Shown: positions 16,786 to 25,680, counted from the stretch's first letter. The stretch: DNA of 64,000 bases from Lachnospiraceae bacterium (GCA_902381685.1 LR698958.1:559672-623671), one strand, 5' to 3'. Translations and numbers: made by a program. Notes: generated from the letters alone by a model not told the origin.

Positions 16786-18039
16786 ATGGGATTTTCATTT
16801 GATGTCAGTGTACCGGTAGTGACGGTATTTTTTCAGGGATTGCTGAGTTTCTTTTCACCGTGCGTGCTTCCGCTGATACCGATTTATATTAGTTATCTGT
16901 CAGGAGGAGCGGGAGTAAAAGGAGAGGACGGCAAGATTCATTTTAAAAAGAGTAAAGTAATGCTTCACACGTTATTTTTTGTTTTGGGAATCAGTTTTAC
17001 TTTTGTTGTTTTAGGGCTGGGAGTTTCAGCGTTTGGAAGTTTCTTCAAGGATAATCAGTTGATTTTTGCGAGAGTAGGCGGAGTTCTTGTTGTCGGATTT
17101 GGGTTATACCAACTTGGGGCGTTTGGAAAGAGTTCTTTTCTTGGAAAAGAGAGACGTTTGCCGATGAAAGCAGATGTGCTTGCCATGTCCCCGATTGTTG
17201 CCTTTGTTATGGGATTTACGTTTAGTTTTGCGTGGACGCCATGTGTAGGACCGACGCTTGCCAGTGTACTTTTAATGGCAGCATCGGCGACGACAAAGTG
17301 GACGGGGTTTGCACTGATAGGCGTATATACGGCAGGTTTTGTTCTTCCGTTTTTGGCAGTTGGATTGTTTACGACTACAGTTTTAGAATTTTTCAAAAGT
17401 CACATGAAAGTAGTCAGGTATACAGTGAAAATCGGGGGAATTCTGATGATTCTTATGGGTGTACTGATGTTCACGGGAAAAATGAACGCATTTACCGGAT
17501 ATTTATCGGGAACTTCTTCCAATACGGAGACAAAGAAACCGGAGAAAAAAGCGGAGGAAACGGAGGCGGAGAAGCAGGAGAAAGAATCTGAAGACAGTGA
17601 GATGTCCGCCATTGATTTTACTTTATATGACCAGTATGGAAAAAAACATTCTTTGGCAGACTATAAAGGAAAAACCATTTTCCTGAATTTCTGGGCCACA
17701 TGGTGTCCGCCGTGTAAAGCGGAGATGCCGGACATACAGAAACTTTATGAATCATATGGAGATGACGGGGAAGTGGCTATTTTAGGTGTGGCTGCTCCAA
17801 ATATAGGGAATGAGACAGATGAAGAGGGAATTAAGACATTTTTAAAAGAAAATGGTTATACTTATCCTGTACTCATGGATACGGAAGGAGAATTATTTAT
17901 GCAATACGGTATATCTTCCTATCCGACTACGTTTATGATTGATAAAGAAGGAAATATCTTTGGATATGTCAGTGGTCAGTTGTCGGAGGATATGATGAAG
18001 AGTATTATTCGGCAGACAATAGAAGGAAAACGTGAATAA
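16786..18039 (+). CDS. CcdA-type thiol transporter fused to TlpA-like thioredoxin
   Basis: 417 residues. The N-terminal ~235 residues form a CcdA/DsbD-beta-type membrane domain with about six helices. Its two redox cysteines are in FFSPCVLP (Cys26) and AWTPCVGP (Cys153). A Lys/Glu-rich linker (~245-272) leads to an extracytoplasmic TlpA/ResA-type thioredoxin domain with WCPPC (Cys307, Cys310) and a cis-proline loop SSYPTTF. The fusion passes electrons from cytoplasmic thioredoxin to reduce disulfides outside the membrane. In organisms lacking c-type cytochromes this serves methionine-sulfoxide or other thiol repair; the exact client is not visible. A GAAAAGGAG ribosome site and its own promoter and flanking terminator make it monocistronic or the head of the next operon. 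Confidence 0.88.
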   Translation: MGFSFDVSVPVVTVFFQGLLSFFSPCVLPLIPIYISYLSGGAGVKGEDGKIHFKKSKVMLHTLFFVLGISFTFVVLGLGVSAFGSFFKDNQLIFARVGGVLVVGFGLYQLGAFGKSSFLGKERRLPMKADVLAMSPIVAFVMGFTFSFAWTPCVGPTLASVLLMAASATTKWTGFALIGVYTAGFVLPFLAVGLFTTTVLEFFKSHMKVVRYTVKIGGILMILMGVLMFTGKMNAFTGYLSGTSSNTETKKPEKKAEETEAEKQEKESEDSEMSAIDFTLYDQYGKKHSLADYKGKTIFLNFWATWCPPCKAEMPDIQKLYESYGDDGEVAILGVAAPNIGNETDEEGIKTFLKENGYTYPVLMDTEGELFMQYGISSYPTTFMIDKEGNIFGYVSGQLSEDMMKSIIRQTIEGKRE

Positions 18040-18106
18040 TAACTATGGGAAATATAGGCGATTTATGATATAGTCAAGGAAATAGAAATTAAAAGGAGGG
18101 ATTGTT

Positions 18107-18895
18107 ATGCCAGCACTTTATGCACATAACCAGTTTGGAAATCGTGTTTTACAGAAACTTGATGCGAAGAAAAGAGAGTTTCTTTTAAGGAATTTGAGAC
18201 AGTTTAGAATAGGGTTACAGGGTCCGGATTATCTGTTTTTCTACAAACCTTTATCGCCTAACCCGGTAAGTCAGATAGGGTTTCAGATACATGAAAGACC
18301 GGCGTCAGAATTTATAGAATACGCAAGAAAGGTGATTCGGGAAAACGGAACGGAATCTCCGGAGTATGCGTATATTCTCGGTTTTATCTGCCATTTTGCT
18401 CTGGACAGCGAGTGTCATTCATTTGTGGCAGAGGAAATGGAGAGAACGGGAATCGGTCATGTGGAGTTGGAGAGTGAGTTTGAGAAATTTTTAATGCGAA
18501 AAAATGGTGAAGAACCGCTTTCTTATCCGGTAGGAAAAACTTTTCCGACAGATAAGGACACGGCGAAGTGTGTAGCAAAGTTTTATGAAGGCGTGGAGCC
18601 GGAGGAAGCACATAAAGCGTTAAAATCCATGAGAAAATATAAGAGTATTCTTGTGGCGCCGGGGAAAGTGAAAAGAACTATTTTAAATAGAGGAATGAAA
18701 CTGTCCGGACAGTACGATGCCCTTCAGGGACATTTATTTAAAGTGGAAGATAATCCAAAGTGTGTGGAAAGCAATGCAGGTCTTTATGAGAGATTTAAAA
18801 ATGCTGTTCCGGTAGCAGAATATCTTATTCAGAAATTTGATGAGTATTTGGAAGGAAATGAACTGGACGAACGCTTTGAACGTGATTTTGAGTAA
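18107..18895 (+). CDS. zinc-dependent phospholipase C family protein
   Basis: 262 residues, no signal peptide. It has the all-helical phospholipase-C/S1-P1-nuclease-like fold signatures: HNQFGNRVL near the N terminus, GLQGPDYLFFY, and the metal-binding helix GFICHFALDSECHSF. Clostridial members of this family are usually cytosolic and of unproven activity. They may act on phospholipids or phosphoesters with a trinuclear zinc site. AAAGGAGGG precedes the ATG. The MFS gene starts 17 bases after its stop, so these two are probably one transcript. Confidence 0.75.
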   Translation: MPALYAHNQFGNRVLQKLDAKKREFLLRNLRQFRIGLQGPDYLFFYKPLSPNPVSQIGFQIHERPASEFIEYARKVIRENGTESPEYAYILGFICHFALDSECHSFVAEEMERTGIGHVELESEFEKFLMRKNGEEPLSYPVGKTFPTDKDTAKCVAKFYEGVEPEEAHKALKSMRKYKSILVAPGKVKRTILNRGMKLSGQYDALQGHLFKVEDNPKCVESNAGLYERFKNAVPVAEYLIQKFDEYLEGNELDERFERDFE

Positions 18896-18912
18896 CCGCG
18901 GGGGACATACAA

Positions 18913-20151
18913 ATGAATAAGAGTAAATTGACGAAGTTAGAAAAATATTGGATTTTATATGATGTGGGGAATTCGGCATTTATTTTGCTTGTATCTACGA
19001 TTATTCCGATTTATTTTGATGCAATGGCAGAAAAAGCGGGAATTTCAGAGGTGGATTATCTGGCGTATTGGGGATACGCAACTTCTGTTGCCACATTTTT
19101 GGTGGCAATTATCGGTCCTATTTTAGGAACAATTGCAGATACGAAAGGATATAAGAAACCGATTTTTGCCGTCAGTATGATGGTCGGAGTGCTTGGCTGC
19201 GCAGGACTTTCCCTTCCGACATCGTGGATTGTCTTTTTGGCAGTGTTTGTGGTGGCGAAAGTAGGATATTCAGCCAGTTTGATATTTTATGATGCAATGC
19301 TTGCTGATGTGACGACACCTGAGAGAATGGATACGGTGTCCTCACACGGCTATGCATGGGGGTATCTTGGAAGCTGCTTTCCATTTATTATCAGTTTAAT
19401 ATTCGTATTGTTTCATGAGAAAATCGGAATCAGTATGACGGCTGCAATGATATTTGCTTTTTGTTTAAATGCCGGCTGGTGGCTTTTAGTCACTTTGCCT
19501 CTTTTGAAAAACTATGAGCAGACACATTATGCGGAAAGAGAAAGCAATCCGATTCGTTCAAGTTTTAGAAGATTGGGACAATCTTTCAGTGAAATAAAAG
19601 AACATAAAAAGATATTTTTGTTTTTAATTGCTTTTTTCTTTTATATTGATGGAGTGTATACAATTATCGACATGGCCACAGCGTATGGAAGCGCTTTAGG
19701 TTTGGATACGACAGGACTTTTAGTTGCGCTTTTAGTTACACAGATTGTTGCATTTCCGTTTGCACTGTTTTTTGGAAAGGCGTCGAAGAAATACGAGACG
19801 GCCAAATTGATAAAAATATGTATTGTGGCATATACGGGTATTGCAGTTTTTGCCATTCAGTTGGACAAACAGTGGGAGTTTTGGGTGCTTGCGGTAGTTG
19901 TCGGAATGTTTCAGGGAGCCATACAGGCGTTATCCCGCTCCTATTTTGCTAAAATTATTCCGCCTGAGAAGTCGGGAGAATTTTTTGGTCTGTTTGACAT
20001 TTGCGGAAAAGGGGCTTCATTTATGGGAACAGCGCTGATGGGAGCGTTTGCTCAGTGGACAGGAAGTCCGAACGGGGGAGTGATTATCTTAGCAATTATG
20101 TTTTTGATAGGATTGGCAGTTTTTGTAAAGGCGAATCGACTGGAGGGATAA
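18913..20151 (+). CDS. MFS transporter, UMF1/Atg22-like family
   Basis: 412 residues with about twelve hydrophobic helices. The family marks are YDVGNSAF at the start of helix 1, GPILGTIADTKGYKKP in the first loop, and SRSYFAKIIPPEKSGEFFGLF in the second half. The UMF1 group is related to vacuolar Atg22 amino-acid exporters; bacterial substrates are unknown. Its stop overlaps the ribosome-site region of the LD-carboxypeptidase gene. That coupling suggests a link to handling of peptidoglycan-derived peptides or amino acids, which is inference. Confidence 0.82.
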   Translation: MNKSKLTKLEKYWILYDVGNSAFILLVSTIIPIYFDAMAEKAGISEVDYLAYWGYATSVATFLVAIIGPILGTIADTKGYKKPIFAVSMMVGVLGCAGLSLPTSWIVFLAVFVVAKVGYSASLIFYDAMLADVTTPERMDTVSSHGYAWGYLGSCFPFIISLIFVLFHEKIGISMTAAMIFAFCLNAGWWLLVTLPLLKNYEQTHYAERESNPIRSSFRRLGQSFSEIKEHKKIFLFLIAFFFYIDGVYTIIDMATAYGSALGLDTTGLLVALLVTQIVAFPFALFFGKASKKYETAKLIKICIVAYTGIAVFAIQLDKQWEFWVLAVVVGMFQGAIQALSRSYFAKIIPPEKSGEFFGLFDICGKGASFMGTALMGAFAQWTGSPNGGVIILAIMFLIGLAVFVKANRLEG

Positions 20152-20154
20152 TGA

Positions 20155-21159
20155 ATGAAAGTAAAGAAATTAGACACAGACAGGCAAATCGGAATAGGAG
20201 TGTTCTCCTCGTCTTCCCCTATATCAAGTACGACGCCTGTTCGTTATATGAATGGGAAGAAATACTTAGAGGAAAAAGGGTATAATGTTATTGACGGTGT
20301 GTTATTTCAGAAGAAAGATTTCTACCGTTCGGGAAGTATTCAGGAGCGGGCAAAAGAATTTAACGAACTGCTTTATCGAGATGACGTACAGATTTTAATG
20401 TCTTCTATAGGTGGAAACAATACAAATTCCATTTTACCTTATATTGATTATGAGTATTTAAGAAAACACCCGAAAATGATTGTCGGTTATTCGGATACAA
20501 CGGCACTTTTATTGGCGATTTATGCAAAAACGGGGCTGGTGACGTTTTATGGACCTGCACTGGCAGCGTCTTTCGGGGAATTTCCGCCGTTTGTCGATAT
20601 GACATATGAATACTTTGAAAAAATGCTTCGGTATACGGAAGGGACATTTTCATACAAGCAGCCGGAATATTGGACAGATGAATTTGTTGATTGGAGTACA
20701 CAGAACCGTTCTAAAGAAAAAAGAGATAACGAATGGGTATGTGTAAAAGAAGGAAAGTGTGCAGGAAGAGTTGTCGGCGGGAATCTGAACACGATGGAGG
20801 GATTTTTCGGAACGGAATATATGCCGGAAATACGAAAAGGAGATATTCTTTTTATTGAAGATTCATTAAAAGATGCCTGTACGATAGAAAGAAGTTTTTC
20901 ATTATTAAAACTGGCGGGTGTGTTTGATAAAATCGGCGGACTGATTTTAGGAAAACATGAAAAGTTTGACGACAATGGAACGGGAAGAAAGCCGTATGAC
21001 ATACTAATGGAAGTTATCGGGGAAGCAGATTTTCCTATATTGGCTGAGTTTGACTGTTGCCACACTCACCCGATGTTTACTTTACCGATAGGCTGCAAGA
21101 TAGAACTGAATGCGACAGAGAAAGAAGTGACTTTATTAGAAACCCCGTTTGATATATAG
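20155..21159 (+). CDS. LD-carboxypeptidase / MccF-like S66 peptidase
   Basis: 334 residues of the S66 family. The nucleophile lies in IVGYSDTTALL (Ser113), preceded by the GGNNTN loop. The catalytic Glu is near LFIEDSLKDA and the His near CCHTHPMF. These cytosolic enzymes either trim D-Ala from tetrapeptides during murein recycling (LdcA) or inactivate microcin-C-like peptide-nucleotides (MccF). GYSDTT resembles the second group slightly more, but sequence alone does not decide. Of two close ATGs, 20155 is chosen because it sits seven bases from GGAGGG. Confidence 0.85.
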   Translation: MKVKKLDTDRQIGIGVFSSSSPISSTTPVRYMNGKKYLEEKGYNVIDGVLFQKKDFYRSGSIQERAKEFNELLYRDDVQILMSSIGGNNTNSILPYIDYEYLRKHPKMIVGYSDTTALLLAIYAKTGLVTFYGPALAASFGEFPPFVDMTYEYFEKMLRYTEGTFSYKQPEYWTDEFVDWSTQNRSKEKRDNEWVCVKEGKCAGRVVGGNLNTMEGFFGTEYMPEIRKGDILFIEDSLKDACTIERSFSLLKLAGVFDKIGGLILGKHEKFDDNGTGRKPYDILMEVIGEADFPILAEFDCCHTHPMFTLPIGCKIELNATEKEVTLLETPFDI

Positions 21160-21173
21160 GGAGGTGTCAAAAT

Positions 21174-21548
21174 ATGAAAAAGAAAATGCTTCTGTGTCTT
21201 CTCACTATTTTTCTCTTTACTGTTTTTGTTACGGGCTGTGACGTGGAAAAAGAAAAATCACAAAGTTATCTGAATGCGAAGGTGATTGAAGTGAGGGAAA
21301 ATACTCTCATAGTTAAACCGACAGATAATAAAGAAACGAAAGCCCCAAAGGAAGTAAAAGAGGCAGAGAAACTCACCTTAGATTTAACCGGATTTGATAT
21401 AAAAGCAATGCCGGAAAATTTGACGGAAGGCGAAAAAATTCGTGTGGTCTTTAATGAAGATAGTGTGGAAAAGGGAGATATTTCTAAAATTAAAATCGTA
21501 TTTGCCATCTACCGCATGGATAAGAACGGAGATATAATAACAGAATAA
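21174..21548 (+). CDS. small lipoprotein, DUF3221-like
   Basis: 124 residues. A lipoprotein signal peptide ends at the lipobox VTGC (Cys near residue 22), and a compact beta-rich domain of about 95 residues follows (LNAKVIEVRENTLIVKP, GEKIRVVFNED). The pattern resembles OB-like YobA/DUF3221 lipoproteins; no function is known. It starts 15 bases after the peptidase gene with GGGAGGTG as ribosome site and ends that operon, as a terminator follows. Confidence 0.6.
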   Translation: MKKKMLLCLLTIFLFTVFVTGCDVEKEKSQSYLNAKVIEVRENTLIVKPTDNKETKAPKEVKEAEKLTLDLTGFDIKAMPENLTEGEKIRVVFNEDSVEKGDISKIKIVFAIYRMDKNGDIITE

Positions 21549-21561
21549 AGATTTTTGCAAG

Positions 21562-21607
21562 TGAAAGAGTGTGATTTGTATTAAAATTATGCTCTTTCAT
21601 TTTTTGT
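21562..21607 (+). terminator. intrinsic terminator after the lipoprotein gene
   Basis: TGAAAGAG (21562-21569) and CTCTTTCA (21592-21599) form a stem followed by a T-run. Confidence 0.75.
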
Positions 21608-21643
21608 GTTTTCAAAACTTTTTCAATTTAAAGCATAAAAACG

Positions 21644-21672
21644 TTGAAGAATTACAGAAATGAAGTTATAAT
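21644..21672 (+). promoter_or_regulatory. sigma-A promoter of the alanine symporter gene
   Basis: TTGAAG (21644-21649), 17-base spacer, perfect TATAAT (21667-21672). The expected start near 21679 excludes an in-frame ATG at 21676 as translation start and supports 21706. Confidence 0.8.
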
Positions 21673-21705
21673 GAGTTGGAAACAAAAATGAAAGAGGATT
21701 TAGTT

Positions 21706-23082
21706 ATGAAAATAATAAGTACATTATATAATCTGATGTGGGGAGATTTGATTACAATACCCCTTCCGGGCGGAAGTTCAATAGGTTTATCCCTATTGGT
21801 AATGATTTTAGTTCCGGCGGGGATTTTTTTCACAATAAGGACAAGGTTTATCCTGCTGAGAAAATTTCCATACATTCTGCAGATTGTGAAGGAAAAGAAA
21901 AGTGAGACACAGAAAAACAGCATATCAGGTGTACAGGCATTGATTGTATCTACGGCAACCCGTGTAGGTATGGGAAATTTAGTCGGAGTTGTTGCGGCAA
22001 TTTCGGCAGGTGGAGCGGGAGCGGTCTTTTGGATGTGGATTTCAGCCCTGATTGGTTCGTCCACGGCGTTTGTGGAGGCGACACTGGCTCAGATGTATAA
22101 GGAGAAAGATCCATTATATAACGGTTATCGGGGCGGTCCGGCATATTATATTCATTCATATATGACAAGGAAAAAAGAGAGAAGATATAGTTTAATAGCC
22201 GTTTTATTTGCGATTTCAGGGTTGGTATGCTGGTGTGGAATTAGTCAGGTAATCAGTAATTCCGTAACTTCATCAATGGAAAATGCGTTCCACATTCCAC
22301 CGATTTATACAACGGTTATACTTGTGGTAGTTTCTGCTATTATTGTTTTAAGAAAAAATGCAACTGTGAAAGTACTGGACGTTGTGGTTCCGATTATGGC
22401 AGGGGGTTATTTGCTTATTACACTGTTCATTATTGGAAAGAACATCGGAATGCTTCCGGAAGTTTTCAGCAGAATTTTTGCTGAGGCGTTTGGAATCCGT
22501 CAGGTTGTCGCAGGTGGATTTGGCGCAGTTTTGATGAACGGGGTAAAAAGAGGATTATTTTCCAATGAGGCAGGAAGCGGTTCGGCGCCGTGTGCGGCAG
22601 CGGCAGCGGACGTAAGCCACCCGGCGAAGGCAGGACTTTTACAGGCATTTGGTGTATTTATCGACACGATTGTGATTTGCAGTTGTTCTGCGATGATTAT
22701 GCTTTTAGTACCGCAGGGAAAAGTAGAAGGTCTTGTTGGTATGGAATTTTTGCAGAAGGCAATGGAATATCACATGGGTGAATTTGGAGTGATTTTCATT
22801 ACATTTACGCTATTGTTGTTTAGTTTTTCGACATTTATCGGTGTGTTGTATTATGCAAGATCAAATGTGGCGTATTTATTCGGAGATAACTGGACATCAC
22901 AGACAATTTATAAAATAGTTGCACTGGCAATGTTGTTTATCGGTGGACTGGCGACATATACATTTGTCTGGGATTTGGGAGATGTGGGAGTCGGATTGAT
23001 GACGATTTTCAATATGCTTGTTCTGATTCCGATGTCAAAACAGGTAATAAATGTGTTGAAAGATTATGAGAAAAAAGTATAA
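21706..23082 (+). CDS. sodium:alanine/glycine symporter, AGCS family
   Basis: 458 residues, about eleven membrane helices, the standard AGCS length. Family marks are the N-terminal LMWGDLITIPLPGGSS, the FTIRTRFILLRKFP loop and the signature VSTATRVGMGNLVGVVAAIS. Further matches are GGPAYYIHSYM and FSNEAGSGSAPCAAAAA. It imports alanine or glycine with sodium across the cytoplasmic membrane. The start is set by AAAGAGG upstream and by the promoter position. Monocistronic between terminators. Confidence 0.9.
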   Translation: MKIISTLYNLMWGDLITIPLPGGSSIGLSLLVMILVPAGIFFTIRTRFILLRKFPYILQIVKEKKSETQKNSISGVQALIVSTATRVGMGNLVGVVAAISAGGAGAVFWMWISALIGSSTAFVEATLAQMYKEKDPLYNGYRGGPAYYIHSYMTRKKERRYSLIAVLFAISGLVCWCGISQVISNSVTSSMENAFHIPPIYTTVILVVVSAIIVLRKNATVKVLDVVVPIMAGGYLLITLFIIGKNIGMLPEVFSRIFAEAFGIRQVVAGGFGAVLMNGVKRGLFSNEAGSGSAPCAAAAADVSHPAKAGLLQAFGVFIDTIVICSCSAMIMLLVPQGKVEGLVGMEFLQKAMEYHMGEFGVIFITFTLLLFSFSTFIGVLYYARSNVAYLFGDNWTSQTIYKIVALAMLFIGGLATYTFVWDLGDVGVGLMTIFNMLVLIPMSKQVINVLKDYEKKV

Positions 23083-23087
23083 AGTGT

Positions 23088-23121
23088 GGGCAGGAGATTA
23101 TTTTTCCTGCCCGTTTTGATT
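23088..23121. terminator. terminator between convergent symporter and regulator genes
   Basis: GGGCAGGA (23088-23095) pairs with TCCTGCCC (23105-23112), with T-rich sequence after it on plus. It may also serve the minus-strand gene ending at 23122. Confidence 0.8.
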
Positions 23122-24574
23122 TTATAGTAATGAATGAAAATAATTTTCTAAAATACTTCCGGTTTCTTTGGCGGTATAGACAAAATCAGAATCCGTCAAA
23201 TATTGAAAAAAAGAATAGAAAGCGGTGCATATGCTGGATTCTTTTATTTGGATAAAAGAAAATTGGAAGTTTTCTTTCAAAGAAAAAATCGTAACGGTAT
23301 GTGATTCATGCAATTCAATGTTCAAGTAAGTAGGAGTATGAAAGGACGGCTTTAAAATATATGGGGTGAAAGCCTCGGCATCTCTATTGCGAAAATAACT
23401 TTTTAGCATTACTTTTCGTTCTTCGGGAGAAAATCCCATTTCTAAATTCTTATACTGTCCGAAACATTTTCCCGTCTGGCAAAACATTTCCAGTCCCGGC
23501 TCGGAAAAGAAAGAAATTGTCGTTCCCGATTTTTTTCGGGGGGGGGGTAGAAGCGGAAACAACCTTATACATTTCCTGTAAAGCCGCTATATGCTCTTCT
23601 GCATGGGGAATCTGTTTGAAAGATTCCTTTGAAAGTTCAAAAGAAGTATCCATAAAAAACAGGCACGGGTGAAATTCTAAACTGTGAGAAGGAAGACCGT
23701 ATTCAATATAATTTTCTTGTAAATGATTAATAATTTTAAATGTATTGTCGGCATATTTGATCAGTGGCTGAGCCATATCAAGAATACGGTAAAATTCTTT
23801 GCGATATTTTTCTATGGCAGTATCCGTATCATGTAAACTGACTGTTTTAAAATCTGAAGATATAGTCAGAAGATATTCCGAAGTAATAATATAGTAAGGC
23901 ATAATCAGCATTTTTTCATCACTGGGAGTAAGGTTACTGTACAAATAATAAGGCCGGTAAATGTCTTTTAAAATTTCGGATAATGGTAAAATATGAGATA
24001 GTGCTTCCAAATTTTGACATGGATATACAGTGTTTAGCGGATTTTTGTTTAATGTAATTAAATGTTTTACCGATGCTTCTCCTTTAAAATCCGCAAATAA
24101 TCCTTTTAAAATAAAGAAAATATATCGATATGAAGTTGGCAGATTGAAAAGAATTTCCGGTTTATTATTATTTTTTAATTCAGATTGCAGAATAGATAAA
24201 ATTTTATTTTCTACATTGGGTACCGGAGAAAATGGTTCGTAGTAATCAAGAGTTTCGGAAAAAGAAATATTTTTCTTATTTTCTTCATCAAGGAACGAAA
24301 GACTCTCAATTAGGCTTTTAATGTAGCACCGACTCTTATATTCTGATTTTCCCACTTTTTCTATTTCATACAATTCCAACAATTCTTTTTTCTCAATCGG
24401 ACTGATTCTGAGATAAGAACAGAAGTCTTTGACAAAATCCAGACTGGGAAGCCGTTTTCCCGTCACCATTCGTTGAATGGAAGTTTTATCTAAAGAAGAA
24501 TGTTTCGCCATTTGATATACATTACTCCCGCTATTGATTAAGAGTTGGCGACAACGCTCACTAAATTCTGACAT
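23122..24574 (-). CDS. XRE-type HTH regulator with large C-terminal domain; frame interrupted at a C10/G10 tract
   Basis: The coding region starts at 24574 (GGGAGG seven bases upstream) with an N-terminal HTH (VYQMAKHSSLDKTSIQRMVTG). A long unrecognised helical region follows. At 23538-23547 the plus strand has ten G in a row. As sequenced, the frame entering the tract runs on to a stop at 23450 (374 aa). The downstream 23122-23530 frame (TISFFSEPGLEMFCQTGKC onward) encodes the evident native C terminus. Nine or twelve C would join the two halves into about 483 residues. This is either phase variation by slippage, a fixed frameshift or a base-calling error in the homopolymer; the sequence cannot say which. 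The gene diverges from two small membrane-protein genes, probable targets. Confidence 0.7.
23538..23547 (+). repeat. homopolymeric G10 tract inside a coding region
   Basis: Ten consecutive G (C10 on the coding strand), immediately preceded by T6-C. This is the point at which the regulator frame switches. Such tracts slip readily in replication and are typical contingency-locus switches. Confidence 0.85.
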
Positions 24575-24632
24575 ATGTTTTCCTCCCTCATTGTAATAAC
24601 TATAGAAATTATACAGAGAGTTTGGACATATC

Positions 24633-24760
24633 ACAAGTTTATCCAGTGAAAAAATGGGGAACAGTGGGTAGCACATATTGAATGGGGAGTGGAGTGGGGA
24701 ATATGATGGAATATGTCAGAAAAAGGAAGAGGAGGGTAGAAAGTAAATAAGTTTATCTAG
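24633..24760. promoter_or_regulatory. direct repeat pair in divergent promoter region, possible regulator sites
   Basis: AAGTTTATCCAG (24635-24646) and AAGTTTATCTAG (24749-24760) are near-identical 12-mers in the same orientation. One lies about 60 bases from each divergent start region's regulator side and the other 18 bases before the 24778 gene. Between them is a G-rich stretch with several GGGG runs. The XRE protein could bind these to control itself and the small genes. Confidence 0.4.
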
Positions 24761-24777
24761 AAAAAGGAGGAAAAGAG

Positions 24778-25056
24778 ATGTCTAAAAAAGTAATTAGAAA
24801 TTGTATGTTAATTATGGCAGTCTGTTTTTTGATACTCGGAATGCTGTTCAAATCAAATGCTGAAAGACAGAAAGGGATACAAGCAACGACAGGAATAATG
24901 ATTGACGGAAAGTATCAGCCTACATCATCAGGAAGAATTGGTGCAAATCAGGAAAAATATGAAGCGGCTAATACAACAGGAGTTACGTTTTATATTCTGG
25001 CAGGAGTAACGGGAGTTATTGGAGTGGTAATGCTTATTAGGGACAGAAAAAAATAA
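24778..25056 (+). CDS. small two-helix membrane protein, unknown function
   Basis: 92 residues with one hydrophobic helix at each end (MLIMAVCFLILGMLF and TFYILAGVTGVIGVVMLI) and a short polar loop between them. The loop contains a possible ligand-facing segment IMIDGKYQPTSSGRIG. A strong AAAGGAGG precedes the ATG. It is followed 18 bases later by another small membrane protein, so they form a two-gene unit divergent from the XRE regulator. I do not recognise the family. Confidence 0.6.
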   Translation: MSKKVIRNCMLIMAVCFLILGMLFKSNAERQKGIQATTGIMIDGKYQPTSSGRIGANQEKYEAANTTGVTFYILAGVTGVIGVVMLIRDRKK

Positions 25057-25074
25057 GATTAGGAGGTAGAAAGT

Positions 25075-25398
25075 ATGTACGTCAGCAGGAATAGTATGGA
25101 TTTTTGGGAAATAGTTCCTATGTTTTTCGCAATTATGGTAGGTATTCTTGTTTTATTAATGCTTGCCTATGTTTTTTATCAAAATAAAGATAAAAAGAAA
25201 GAACTAATTTCCAAGAAAGTCACTGTTTTGGAGAAACCTATTCAGCAGGGAAATCTTGAATGGTATGTAATGGAAGACGAAAATGGAGAGAGAATGAAAT
25301 TGAGAAGTTTTCAGGGAAATAGTCTTTTTATTTCTGTAGGTGATAAAGGAATAGTCAGTTACAGAGGAGAAACGATAGAATCATTTAAAAGAGAATAA
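25075..25398 (+). CDS. DUF2500-like membrane protein
   Basis: 107 residues: one N-terminal membrane helix (FFAIMVGILVLLMLAYVF), a lysine-rich stop-transfer, then a small beta domain (ISKKVTVLEKP, then MKLRSFQGN and GDKGIVSYRGETIESFKR). The closing GxxGxxxYRGxxxxxFxR pattern matches DUF2500-type proteins. Molecular role unknown. TAGGAGG ribosome site; second gene of the pair beginning at 24778, ended by the hairpin at 25409. Confidence 0.55.
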   Translation: MYVSRNSMDFWEIVPMFFAIMVGILVLLMLAYVFYQNKDKKKELISKKVTVLEKPIQQGNLEWYVMEDENGERMKLRSFQGNSLFISVGDKGIVSYRGETIESFKRE

Positions 25399-25408
25399 AA
25401 AACAATAT

Positions 25409-25443
25409 AAGGGAACTTAAGAGAAAAACATCAAAGTTCCCTT
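25409..25443 (+). terminator. hairpin terminator after the small membrane pair
   Basis: AAGGGAACTT (25409-25418) pairs perfectly with AAGTTCCCTT (25434-25443); the tail is only moderately T-rich. Confidence 0.65.
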
Positions 25444-25680
25444 ATTGCTTATTGCTATACTCCTATAAGTGTGCTATCATAACATCACTCACAGACATTC
25501 TATCTGTGAATCGGCCAATCGGCTTATCCTGAGGAAATCCCTCAACTTTACCAAACAGCAAATTTATAACAAATGTTTGCATGAAGTATCTTGCTGAAAA
25601 TTCCTTTTTTGCGTATACTCTAAACATAAGATTTCTTTGCATTTCTGCAAGGTTTTCATGCAAAGTGAAAGGAGAAACCT
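25444..25680. repeat. 237-base leader holding a 10-bp inverted repeat, upstream of the Rpn gene
   Basis: TTTGCATGAA (25576-25585) and TTCATGCAAA (25655-25664) are perfectly complementary and extend with TTGC/GCAA on the inner side. The second arm ends 17 bases before the Rpn-type start codon. A minus-strand open frame here (25463-25663) has no ribosome site and is not called. No other feature is visible. Confidence 0.5.

Noticed and set aside
24656..24699. Four G-runs as a possible G-quadruplex
   Set aside because: One run has only three G and one loop is 15 bases, so stability is doubtful; noted only as G-rich sequence.
25463..25663. Minus-strand open frame of 66 codons upstream of the Rpn gene
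   Set aside because: It looks protein-like but has no ribosome site, overlaps the leader and inverted repeat of the Rpn gene, and resembles no family I recognise.
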